From assembly GCF_000519205.1 (NCBI RefSeq), contig NZ_JAFB01000013.1:62001-126000 (forward strand): a DNA stretch of 64,000 nt, in the 5' to 3' direction. The notes below the pieces were generated by a model that had not been told where the DNA came from, ran no database searches, and saw only the letters and a list, made by a program, of their open reading frames with translations. The position numbers and the translations under genes are program-made. Origin of the DNA: Amycolatopsis taiwanensis DSM 45107 (lineage in GTDB: Bacteria > Actinomycetota > Actinomycetes > Mycobacteriales > Pseudonocardiaceae). Shown one piece after another: positions 1-7,120 of the stretch. Within the stretch, counting starts at the first letter, position 1; each line of letters starts with the position of its first letter.

Positions 1-338
1 AGCGCATCTCGATCGCCCGGGCGCTCGCGCCGCGACCCAGCGTGCTGGTGGCCGACGAACCGGTCAGCGCGCTGGATGTCTCGGTGCGCAAGCAGATTTT
101 GGACCTGCTCGCCGAACTGGTCGAACGGTTCGAGCTGACCCTCGTTTTCGTGTCGCACGATCTCGCCGTGGTGCGCAGGATCTGTGACACGGTCGCCGTC
201 ATGCGCCGCGGGGAACTGGTGGAACTGGGCCCGGTGGAGAAGGTCTATCGCGAACCCGAGCACCCCTACACCCGGGAGTTGATCGCGGCGGCACCGAACC
301 TGCGTGCGGAAATCGCTCGCCTGAAGGGACGGACCTGA
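1..338 (+). CDS. Peptide ABC transporter ATP-binding protein, 3' part (DppD/OppD/OppF family)
   Basis: Only the C-terminal part is in the window; the reading frame is open from base 3 and stops at 336-338. The fragment starts inside the region after the ABC signature (RISIARALA), continues through Walker B with its catalytic glutamate (LVADEP), the D-loop (SALDVS) and the switch histidine (FVSHDL). It ends with the short tail typical of the oligopeptide subfamily (EHPYTREL, oligo_HPY). It would hydrolyse ATP in the cytoplasm to drive a di- or oligopeptide importer whose other subunits should lie to the left of the window. A nickel or other DppD-like substrate is equally possible. The next gene (SDR) is on the same strand about 100 bp away. 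Confidence 0.93.
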   Translation, partial: RISIARALAPRPSVLVADEPVSALDVSVRKQILDLLAELVERFELTLVFVSHDLAVVRRICDTVAVMRRGELVELGPVEKVYREPEHPYTRELIAAAPNLRAEIARLKGRT

Positions 339-352
339 CTTGATCGCCGGTG

Positions 353-401
353 CAGCGCCCCGTCGACACGATCGCGGTCGCGCGCGAACTCGCGGCAGAA
401 A
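353..401 (+). repeat. Dispersed 47-bp intergenic repeat, copy A
   Basis: This stretch matches 36438-36485 at roughly 41 of 47 positions, including the shared core CGATCGCGGTC and ACTCGCGG. In both places it sits just upstream of a protein start (here the SDR at 437) and is followed within a few bases by ATGAGC. Role unknown. Confidence 0.6.
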
Positions 402-436
402 GGGAGCACGATGAGCGGGAAGCCGGAGGAACGAGC

Positions 437-1192
437 ATGAACTACGAGAAGATGTTCCGGCTGGACGGCCGGCGCGCGGTGGTGCTCGGCGCGGGCAGCG
501 GCATCGGCCGGGTGGCGGCCAAGGCGCTTGCCGCGCAGGGCGCCGAGGTCGTCTGCGCGGATCGGGACCTCGCCGCCGCCGAGGAGACCGCGGCCGGCTC
601 CGCCTACCGGATCGACCTGCTCGAACCGGGCGCGGCCGAACGCGCGGCGAGCGAACTCGGCGAGGTGGACGTCGTGGTGCTCACCGCGGGCATGAACGTG
701 CGCAAGCGGCTGCTCGACTACCGCCGGGAAGAGTTCGACCAGGTGATCGCGCTGAACCTCGGTGCGGCGTTCGACGTGGTGCGGGCGTTCGGCGCGGGTA
801 TGGTCGAACGAGGCAGGGGCAGCATCATCGGCTTCTCGTCGATTCGCGGGAGCACGACCGAACCCGGTCAGGGGCCGTACGCGGCGACGAAGGCGGGGCT
901 GATCCAGCTGCTGCGCACGGCCGCCGCGGAGTTCGGCCCGGCGGGTGTGCGGGTGAACGCGATCGCGCCCGGTGTGGTGGAAACCCCGCTCACCGAGCAG
1001 ATCAAGAAGGTCCCGGAGTGGTACGCGGCGTACGCGGCCAAAAGCGCGCTCGGGCGGTGGGCCCGCGCCGACGAGCTCGCCGGCGCCGTGGTCTACCTCG
1101 CGTCGGACGCCGCGAGCTTCGTGACCGGCGCGGTACTCGCCGTGGACGGCGGGTGGACGGCCGTGGACGGCAGGTACCTGCCACCCGAATGA
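437..1192 (+). CDS. SDR family NAD(P)-dependent oxidoreductase
   Basis: A 251-residue classical short-chain dehydrogenase, cytosolic. The N-terminus carries the Rossmann nucleotide loop GAGSGIG, a middle segment has the usual NLG-type motif, and the active site YAATK with an upstream serine (SSIRGS) is intact; the C-terminus ends with the common GAVLAVDGGWT motif. I start it at ATG 437 because GGAGGA lies at 425-430. An in-frame GTG at 350 would add 29 residues but lies in a repeated element (copy A), so it is less likely. The following gene is an amidase, and the preceding one a peptide-type ABC ATPase, suggesting a catabolic operon for an amide or peptide-like compound; substrate unknown. 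Confidence 0.9.
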   Translation: MNYEKMFRLDGRRAVVLGAGSGIGRVAAKALAAQGAEVVCADRDLAAAEETAAGSAYRIDLLEPGAAERAASELGEVDVVVLTAGMNVRKRLLDYRREEFDQVIALNLGAAFDVVRAFGAGMVERGRGSIIGFSSIRGSTTEPGQGPYAATKAGLIQLLRTAAAEFGPAGVRVNAIAPGVVETPLTEQIKKVPEWYAAYAAKSALGRWARADELAGAVVYLASDAASFVTGAVLAVDGGWTAVDGRYLPPE

Positions 1193-1231
1193 CGGCTCGG
1201 GAGTTGAGCACGCGGACACGGAAGGGAGTCG

Positions 1232-2605
1232 ATGGTGTTCCGCTTGAGCGCCAAGGACCTGCTGGCGGAGTACCGGAAGGCAACGCTGTCGCCGGTGGAG
1301 GTGACCGAGGCGGTGCTCGCCCGTATCGACGCGCTCGAGCCGGACCTGCATGCGCTCTACGCCTTTGACCCGGAGCAGGCGCGTTCGGCGGCGAAGGCGT
1401 CGGAGCAGCGGTGGCGGTCCGGCACGGCCGGCGCGCTGGAGGGAATCCCGCTGACGCTGAAGGAGAACATCGCGACCCGGGGTGTTCCGGTCCCGCTCGG
1501 CACGGCCGCGACCGAACTCCAGCCGGCGCCGGTGGACGCGCCCGCCGCCGCGCGGGCACGTGAGGCGGGTGCGGTCCTGCTGGCCAAGACGACCATGCCC
1601 GACTACGGCATGCTCACGTCGGGTCTGTCCAGTTTCCACACGGCGACCCGCAATCCCTGGGACACCGCCCGCACGCCGGGCGGGTCGAGCGCGGGCGCCG
1701 CCGCGGCGGCCGCCGCCGGGTACGGGCCGTTGCACGTCGGTACCGACATCGGCGGTTCGATCCGGTTGCCCGCGGGCTGGTGCGGCCTGGTCGGGCTCAA
1801 ACCGAGTTTCGGCCGCGTGCCGGTGGATCCGCCGTACCCCGGCCGCGTGGTCGGTCCCTTGACCAGGACGGTGGCGGACGCGGCGTTGCTGATGACCGTG
1901 CTGTCCGCGCCCGACGAGCGGGATCACCTGAGCCTGCCGCCGGCCCGGATTCCGTGGTCGGAACTGGATATCGACCCAAGCGGCCTGCGTATCGGCCTTC
2001 ACCTGGAGTCCGGGGTGGGCCTGGACGTCGAGCCGGACATCCGGGCCGCCGTCGTCGAGGCGGCCGGACTGTTCGAGGCGGCCGGGGCGAGCGTCGAGGA
2101 GGTCCGACCGTTTCTGACCCGCGAGATGCTGGACGGGCTGGACACCTTCTGGCGCGTGCGGTTCTGGACCGAGATCTCGGCCATGCCGGCCCAGCGGCGG
2201 GCGAAGATCCTGCCCTACATCGCGGAATGGGCCGAAGGCGGCGCCACCGCCACCGGCGCCGAGACCTACCGCGGCTTCGCGCAGATGGATGCGATGAGCA
2301 CGGCCGCGCTGCGGGCCGGTAGCCCCTTCGACTTCGTGATCTCCCCGGTCTGCCCGGTGTCCGCGCCGCCGGCCGGCTGGGCGTCGCCGACCAACGACCC
2401 GCGGCGGCCGTTCGAGCACATCGGGTTCACCGTGCCCTACAACATGTCCGGTCAACCCGCCGTTTCGGTCAATTGTGGTTACACACGCGACGGTCAGCCA
2501 ATCGGCCTCCAGATCGCCGGGCGGCGTTTCGAGGATCTGCAAGTGCTGCGTCTTGCTGCGGCTTTCGAAGAAATTCGCCCGGCGCAACGCGCTCTTCGAC
2601 TGTGA
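1232..2605 (+). CDS. Amidase, amidase-signature family
   Basis: A 457-residue amidase-signature hydrolase, predicted to split an amide bond in the cytoplasm. The Ser-cisSer-Lys triad is visible: Lys77 in LTLKENIA, the cis-Ser in GGSSAG (about 152), and nucleophile Ser176 in DIGGSIRLP. The following GLVGLKPS is the standard continuation of the signature. Length is typical of the family. The start ATG at 1232 has GAAGGGA at 1221-1227. It follows the SDR by 39 bp and probably shares its transcript. Members are often called GatA-like or Asp/Glu-tRNA amidotransferase A, but no GatB/GatC partner is near, so a small-molecule amidase is more likely. Confidence 0.92.
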   Translation: MVFRLSAKDLLAEYRKATLSPVEVTEAVLARIDALEPDLHALYAFDPEQARSAAKASEQRWRSGTAGALEGIPLTLKENIATRGVPVPLGTAATELQPAPVDAPAAARAREAGAVLLAKTTMPDYGMLTSGLSSFHTATRNPWDTARTPGGSSAGAAAAAAAGYGPLHVGTDIGGSIRLPAGWCGLVGLKPSFGRVPVDPPYPGRVVGPLTRTVADAALLMTVLSAPDERDHLSLPPARIPWSELDIDPSGLRIGLHLESGVGLDVEPDIRAAVVEAAGLFEAAGASVEEVRPFLTREMLDGLDTFWRVRFWTEISAMPAQRRAKILPYIAEWAEGGATATGAETYRGFAQMDAMSTAALRAGSPFDFVISPVCPVSAPPAGWASPTNDPRRPFEHIGFTVPYNMSGQPAVSVNCGYTRDGQPIGLQIAGRRFEDLQVLRLAAAFEEIRPAQRALRL

Positions 2606-2635
2606 TCATCTCCCCGTTGGTGAGACCATCGGGGC

Positions 2636-4351
2636 ATGCGCATGGTCTACACCGGAGCGGATGAAGAGGACTTCCTCGACGCTCGAGGACGACTGCTCAT
2701 CGAACTGGACGCGTGGTCGCAGATGCGTCAGCGCCTGGTCGATCCGGTGGTCGTCGGAGCCATGCTCGACTACCGGTTCGAGCGTGACGGCCTACTCGGG
2801 CGGTGGACCCGCGAGGTGCTGCGGGGCGCGCTGCTGACCTGGTTCCCGCGAAAGGTCGTGCTGCTGCATCCGGACACCAAGTCGGTGGTCGACGCCGTCG
2901 AGGCGCTGCTGGACTTCTTCGAGGACGCCGACCTTCTGGACGACCGCACCGAGCCACTGCCGCTGCTGCGGTCCTACCTGGCGGAGATCGCGGGCGAGTT
3001 CGACGCGGCGATGCGCGAGCCGGCCAACTTCGGCCTGGCCAAGTTCTGGGCGGTCGCGATGGCCGAGCACGGCGTCGACCCGCTTGACGAACTGGCCGCC
3101 CAGCGGTTCGTCGAGCGGGTGCAGCGCGGTGAACTGGCGGTCGACAAGACCCTGCTCCACGAGATCGCCTACCGCCACTACGAGGGCGACCCCGGCGCCG
3201 AGCCGGTCGAGACCACGCCGGTCTTCGTGCTGGCCCCCGACGACCGGCTCGCGGCCGACGCGGAGAGCACCCTGGTGGTCCGGCGGTTGCGGCGGTTCGT
3301 CGACTGGCTCGGCCAGGGACGGACGCTGGCCGAGGTGCGGAACCTGCCCGATCTGGTGGGGGCCGCGAAGAAGGCGGGCGTGGTGCGCGTCTTCCGGGGA
3401 ATGCTGGTGCCGGTCAAACGGGGCGCACCGCTGCTCGCGGACCCGTTGGCCTTGTGGCGGGCCGCCCTGTCGTACCTGCTGGACGACCCGTGGGCGTTCG
3501 AGGTGGCCGACGAGCTGGTGACCGAGCCGGGGAGCATCCCGATGCTGGTCGAGTTGCTGGGCGGGGGCAGCGAGGCCATCCTGCGGACCGTGCGGCGGTT
3601 GATCGATTTCGGGCTCGTCGAGATGTTCCCCGCCCGCGAGGAGCACTACCAGGACCTGCTCGACTTCGCCGGGGTCGACTCGGTGGAAGAGGTGCCGGAG
3701 GAGGAGCGGCAGGTGGTGCGGCTGCGTCCGCTGGGCGTCCGTGCCATGTACGACGCGCGGGTCTTCAACGGCGGCGAGGCGCTGACCCTGGATGATCTCG
3801 CGGTCGAGACCGCCGAGGTGCTGTTGTGCCGGCTCGCGCCGCTGCCGAGCGAGGTCTTCGACGAGGGCGCACGGCTTTGGCTGCGGGAGCGCGAACCCGG
3901 GCAGGCGATTGCCGAACTGTCCGAACTCGCGCGGCGCACCGACGACTTCGAGCACCGCATGCTGGCCTTCGAGCTGCTCGCCGAAGGCGGCGACACGGGT
4001 ATCGCGGCCATCAGGGACCTGCGCGACCACTCGGCCGCGGGTCCCGCGGCGCTGGCCTGGCTGCTGGACGCGGGCCTGATCGAGCCGAGCGAGGTCACCG
4101 GCCGCGAGCGGACCTACAGCATGGTCGACGTGCTGGCGGCGGGCATCCGGTCGGCGGGCCGGAAAAGGGCACTTGAGGAGTTCGCCGCGCAGCCGCGCCC
4201 GGCGCAGCTGCTCTTCCTCGCGGACGCGACCATCTGCGGTAACCCGCGCACGCGCGAGGTACTGGAGTGCATGGTCGTCGCCCACCCGGATCGCATGGTG
4301 TCGAACGCGGCCCGCAAGGCGCTCGACTGGCTCCAGGGTCCAGACCGGTAG
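2636..4351 (+). CDS. Conserved hypothetical protein, 571 residues, alpha-helical
   Basis: I do not recognise the family. The frame has strong actinobacterial codon bias over 571 residues and no signal peptide or membrane segment. The sequence is acidic, rich in Leu, Glu and Arg, and looks all-helical. The C-terminal third has short helical units (for example LSELARRTDDFEHRM, IAAIRDLRDHSAAGP) that suggest HEAT/ARM-like repeats. It lies 30 bp after the amidase, with no obvious ribosome binding site. ATG 2642 (MVYTG) is an alternative start two codons in. A scaffold or regulatory role is possible but unsupported. Confidence 0.75.
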   Translation: MRMVYTGADEEDFLDARGRLLIELDAWSQMRQRLVDPVVVGAMLDYRFERDGLLGRWTREVLRGALLTWFPRKVVLLHPDTKSVVDAVEALLDFFEDADLLDDRTEPLPLLRSYLAEIAGEFDAAMREPANFGLAKFWAVAMAEHGVDPLDELAAQRFVERVQRGELAVDKTLLHEIAYRHYEGDPGAEPVETTPVFVLAPDDRLAADAESTLVVRRLRRFVDWLGQGRTLAEVRNLPDLVGAAKKAGVVRVFRGMLVPVKRGAPLLADPLALWRAALSYLLDDPWAFEVADELVTEPGSIPMLVELLGGGSEAILRTVRRLIDFGLVEMFPAREEHYQDLLDFAGVDSVEEVPEEERQVVRLRPLGVRAMYDARVFNGGEALTLDDLAVETAEVLLCRLAPLPSEVFDEGARLWLREREPGQAIAELSELARRTDDFEHRMLAFELLAEGGDTGIAAIRDLRDHSAAGPAALAWLLDAGLIEPSEVTGRERTYSMVDVLAAGIRSAGRKRALEEFAAQPRPAQLLFLADATICGNPRTREVLECMVVAHPDRMVSNAARKALDWLQGPDR

Positions 4352-4522
4352 AGACTGCGTGGCGGTGCGGGTTGGGCAGCAGCGAAGCGGGGATCTGAGA
4401 CGGTCGGGAATTTCTGGTCCTGGAACGGGTTACCTGCTCACCGGAGAGCCCGCGAACTCGGCGTTGGCCGCACTTTGCCATTCTTCGCCGGGAAACGATC
4501 ATTCTGCCTTACCCTGTCGGGC

Positions 4523-4939
4523 ATGAGCCCGCGGACGCTGATCGCAATGGTCTCGATGTTACTGGTGGCCGCGCTGTCCGGCTGCTCGTCGGGCCCGACC
4601 CCGGCCTGGCCCGGGTCCGCACCGGCCTCGGAGGCGGCTCCCGGAATGCTGGTGGTTTCTCTTCGAGACGACGTCACGGCGGCGCAGCGGCAGTCAGTCG
4701 AGGCCAAGCTGCGGACGCTGCCAGGAGTCCGCGCCATCGCCTTTGAATCGCGTGATGCGGCCTATGAGAGGTTACGGAAGGAACTCCCGGACTGGGATGG
4801 TCGCCCGGCCGACGTGCACGCCTCGTACCAGGTCGCCCTTACCGACGGGCGGGCCGCCGACAGCGTCCGCGGCGAGGTGGTGGGGATGCCGGGTGTCGAC
4901 TCGGTGACCGCACGGCCATCACCGTCCCCCACGCGCTGA
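4523..4939 (+). CDS. Lipoprotein with FtsX-like extracellular domain
   Basis: A 138-residue predicted lipoprotein. Residues 1-20 form a lipoprotein signal ending in LSGC, so Cys21 would be lipidated. After a Pro/Ala/Ser linker, residues from about 42 (MLVVSLRDD) to the end resemble the extracellular domain of the division permease FtsX: the RDDVTAAQ start, a central FESRDAAYERL segment and a final GMPGVDSV. The four transmembrane segments and FtsE partner of true FtsX are absent. In actinobacteria the FtsX extracellular domain activates RipC-type peptidoglycan hydrolases; that this lipoprotein does the same is inference. It starts at ATG 4523 so that the lipobox falls at the usual distance. 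It is convergent with the CitE-like gene. Confidence 0.7.
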   Translation: MSPRTLIAMVSMLLVAALSGCSSGPTPAWPGSAPASEAAPGMLVVSLRDDVTAAQRQSVEAKLRTLPGVRAIAFESRDAAYERLRKELPDWDGRPADVHASYQVALTDGRAADSVRGEVVGMPGVDSVTARPSPSPTR

Positions 4940-4963
4940 GGCCGCCGGCGACGCGGCCAGCCG

Positions 4964-5809
4964 CTAGCCGAGCGTCTCGGCCAGGGACAGGATTCGCCGG
5001 GCACCCTCGACGTGCAGGTTTTCGATCATCCGGCCGTCGACGGTGGCCACGCCCTTCCCGGCGGCCTTGGCCTCGTCGAACGCGGCGATGATCCGGCGTG
5101 CCTGCTCGATCTCCTCCGGCGACGGCGAGAACAGCCGGTTGCACGGCTCGATCTGCGCGGGGTGGATGAGGGTCTTGCCGTCGAACCCGAATTCGCGGCC
5201 CTGCCGGCATTCCGCCTCGAATCCGGCGAGGTCCTGCACGTCGTTGTAGACGCCGTCCAGGATCGCCTTGCCGGTCGCGCGAGCGGCGAGCAGGCACAAG
5301 GACAGCCCACCGAGCAGCGGAGCGCGGCCGGGCACGAACTCCGCGTGCAATTCCTTGGCCAGGTCATTGGTTCCCATGACGAGCACGGTCAGCCGTTCGC
5401 TCGCGTCCGCGATCTCTTCGGCATGCAACATCGCGATCGGGGTCTCGACCATCGCCCAGATCTTGGTTTTCCCGGGTGCGCCGCCCAGTTCCAGCGCGCG
5501 CTCGATGCTGCGCACCTCGGCCGCCGAGTTCACCTTCGGCACCAGAACCGCGTCGGGCCCGGCCTGCGCGGCGGCGCGAAGGTCGGCGTCGTGCCATTCG
5601 GTGTCGAGACCGTTGACGCGGATGGCGACCTCGCGCGAGCCGTAGGTCCCGGCCGCGGCGCACACGCGGTCCCGTGCCGCCACCTTCGCGTCGGGGGCGA
5701 CGGCGTCCTCCAGATCGAGGATCAGCGCGTCGGCCGGCAGGGTCTTGGCCTTCTCCAGCGCGCGTTCGTTCGCGCCGGGCATGTACAGGACCGAGCGTCG
5801 AGGAATCAA
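4964..5809 (-). CDS. CitE-like HpcH/HpaI family lyase or malyl-CoA thioesterase
   Basis: A 281-residue CitE-family TIM-barrel enzyme acting on a 2-hydroxyacyl- or malyl-type CoA ester with Mg2+. Typical motifs are visible: the start [18 protein letters not shown], the CoA/substrate arginine in RVNG, the metal-ligand Glu in VETPIAM and the Asp in GTNDLAKE, plus [11 protein letters not shown]. It starts at TTG 5809, which overlaps the stop of the upstream gene (TTGA), and the ribosome binding site AAGGAG lies inside that gene, so translation is coupled. The length matches Mcl2-type (3S)-malyl-CoA thioesterases as well as citramalyl-CoA lyases. Pairing with a longer Mcl1-type lyase suggests the ethylmalonyl-CoA pathway (inference). 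Confidence 0.88.
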   Translation of the reverse strand: MIPRRSVLYMPGANERALEKAKTLPADALILDLEDAVAPDAKVAARDRVCAAAGTYGSREVAIRVNGLDTEWHDADLRAAAQAGPDAVLVPKVNSAAEVRSIERALELGGAPGKTKIWAMVETPIAMLHAEEIADASERLTVLVMGTNDLAKELHAEFVPGRAPLLGGLSLCLLAARATGKAILDGVYNDVQDLAGFEAECRQGREFGFDGKTLIHPAQIEPCNRLFSPSPEEIEQARRIIAAFDEAKAAGKGVATVDGRMIENLHVEGARRILSLAETLG

Positions 5810-6870
5810 GACGTCTCCTTAACCGCGTCATAAGCCTTGGCCAGTTCAGGGTCACGGGCGGCCAGCGCGTCGGCGAGTTCGGCGACCACCTTGCACTGCT
5901 TCACGGAAGCGTCGTCCTGCATCTTCCCGTCGATCATCACGGCGCCGGTGCCGTCGCCCATTTCGCGGATCACGCGCCGCGCCCACGCGACGTCCTCGGG
6001 CGAGGGGGAGAAGACCTTCCTGGCGATCTCGATCTGCACCGGGTGGAGGGTCCACGCCCCCACACAGCCGAGCAGGAACGCGTTGCGGAACTGGTCCTCG
6101 CAGGCCACCACGTCGCGGATATCGCCGAACGGGCCGTAGTAGGGCAGGATGCCGTTCGCTGCGCAGGCGTCGACCATGCGCGCGACCGTGTAGTGCCACA
6201 GGTCCTGCTGATAGGTGGTGCGGCCGGCATGCAGATCGTCGCCGGCCGGGTCGCTTCGCACCAGGTAACCGGGGTGCCCGCCGCCGACCCGCGTGGTCTT
6301 CATCCGGCGGCTCGCCGCCAGGTCGGCCGGGCCGAGCGAGATCCCCTGCATCCGCGGGCTCGCCCCGGCGATCTCCTCGACGTTCGCCACCCCGCTCGCG
6401 GTCTCCAGGATCGCGTGCACGAGCAGGGGGCGCCGCAGTCCGGCACGCGCCTCCAGTTGTGCGAGCAGCCGGTCGACGTAATGGATGTCCTGCGCGCCGT
6501 CCACCTTGGGCACCATGATCACGTCGAGCCGGTCGCCGACCTCGGTGACCAGGGTGATCAGGTCGTCGAGCGCCCACGGCGAGTCGAGGCTGTTGATCCG
6601 CGTCCACAGCTGGGCGGCGCCGAAGTCGGTGTTCTTGGCCAGCGCCACCAGCCCCTGCCGGGCGGCGACCTTGCGGTCGGCACGCACCGCGTCTTCGAGG
6701 TTGCCGAGCAGCACGTCGGCCTTGGACGCCAGGTCGGGCAGCTTGGCGGTCATCTTCTCGTTGCCGGGATCAAAGAAGTGGATCATCCGGGAGGGCCGCA
6801 CCGGAATCTCCCGCACCGGATCCGGTGCGCCGACCGCGAGTGGCGCGAAGAAGTCCTTCGGCGAGCGCAT
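5806..6870 (-). CDS. L-malyl-CoA/beta-methylmalyl-CoA lyase family protein (Mcl1-like)
   Basis: A 354-residue HpcH/HpaI aldolase-family protein of the longer Mcl type. It has NLEDAV, an arginine in [10 protein letters not shown], the Glu in [12 protein letters not shown], the metal Asp in LGPADLA, and [15 protein letters not shown] near the C-terminus. Known relatives cleave malyl-CoA to glyoxylate and acetyl-CoA, or methylmalyl-CoA to glyoxylate and propionyl-CoA. I start it at ATG 6870 because AGAGGAGGT lies directly upstream; an ATG at 6888 lies before that site. It forms a two-gene operon with the CitE-like gene at 4964-5809. A dispersed repeat copy lies just upstream of it. Confidence 0.88.
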   Translation of the reverse strand: MRSPKDFFAPLAVGAPDPVREIPVRPSRMIHFFDPGNEKMTAKLPDLASKADVLLGNLEDAVRADRKVAARQGLVALAKNTDFGAAQLWTRINSLDSPWALDDLITLVTEVGDRLDVIMVPKVDGAQDIHYVDRLLAQLEARAGLRRPLLVHAILETASGVANVEEIAGASPRMQGISLGPADLAASRRMKTTRVGGGHPGYLVRSDPAGDDLHAGRTTYQQDLWHYTVARMVDACAANGILPYYGPFGDIRDVVACEDQFRNAFLLGCVGAWTLHPVQIEIARKVFSPSPEDVAWARRVIREMGDGTGAVMIDGKMQDDASVKQCKVVAELADALAARDPELAKAYDAVKETS

Positions 6871-6890
6871 GGATACCTCCTCTCTCATCC

Positions 6891-7016
6891 AGAACGTGTT
6901 CGGGCAGCCAGGCCGTGACTTTGGTCGTCGGCTGCCGGTTTACCACGATGGCGACCTGCCTCCCCGCCCACGTGCAGCGTTGTGCTGTGTCACCAAGCGT
7001 GCTCATCTCGCGTTTC
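6891..7016. repeat. Dispersed intergenic repeat, copy 1
   Basis: This 126-bp stretch is closely related to the outer parts of 62808-63103 (reverse orientation) and shares its left half with 30901-30971 and 52746-52840. Common blocks are AACGTG..CGGG, CAGGCCGTG and TCGGC..CCGGT. Against copy 4 it also shares CCTGCCTCCCCGC, CACGTGCAG and TTGTGCTGTGTCACCAA. It lies between the Mcl1-like gene and the kinase gene. Confidence 0.7.
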
Positions 7017-7120
7017 GAATAGCTCTTCTCACTATCCGTGTGGCAGGTCCCGGGCCCGGGCCGTGAACCCTAACTCGCAACCTACGGGAACCGCTGCGGT
7101 GAAGCTCACCTCCCAAAAGC

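Noticed and set aside
350-436. GTG 350 as the start of the SDR gene
   Set aside because: A ribosome binding site fits ATG 437, and 353-401 is a repeat also found ahead of an unrelated gene.
266-2587. Very long open frame on the minus strand opposite the SDR and amidase genes
   Set aside because: It is the usual high-GC shadow: Arg/Gly/Pro-rich, no family motifs, and antisense to genes with clear catalytic motifs. The same applies to long antisense frames at 2792-4285, 40286-41941, 51259-52764 and 56822-58453.
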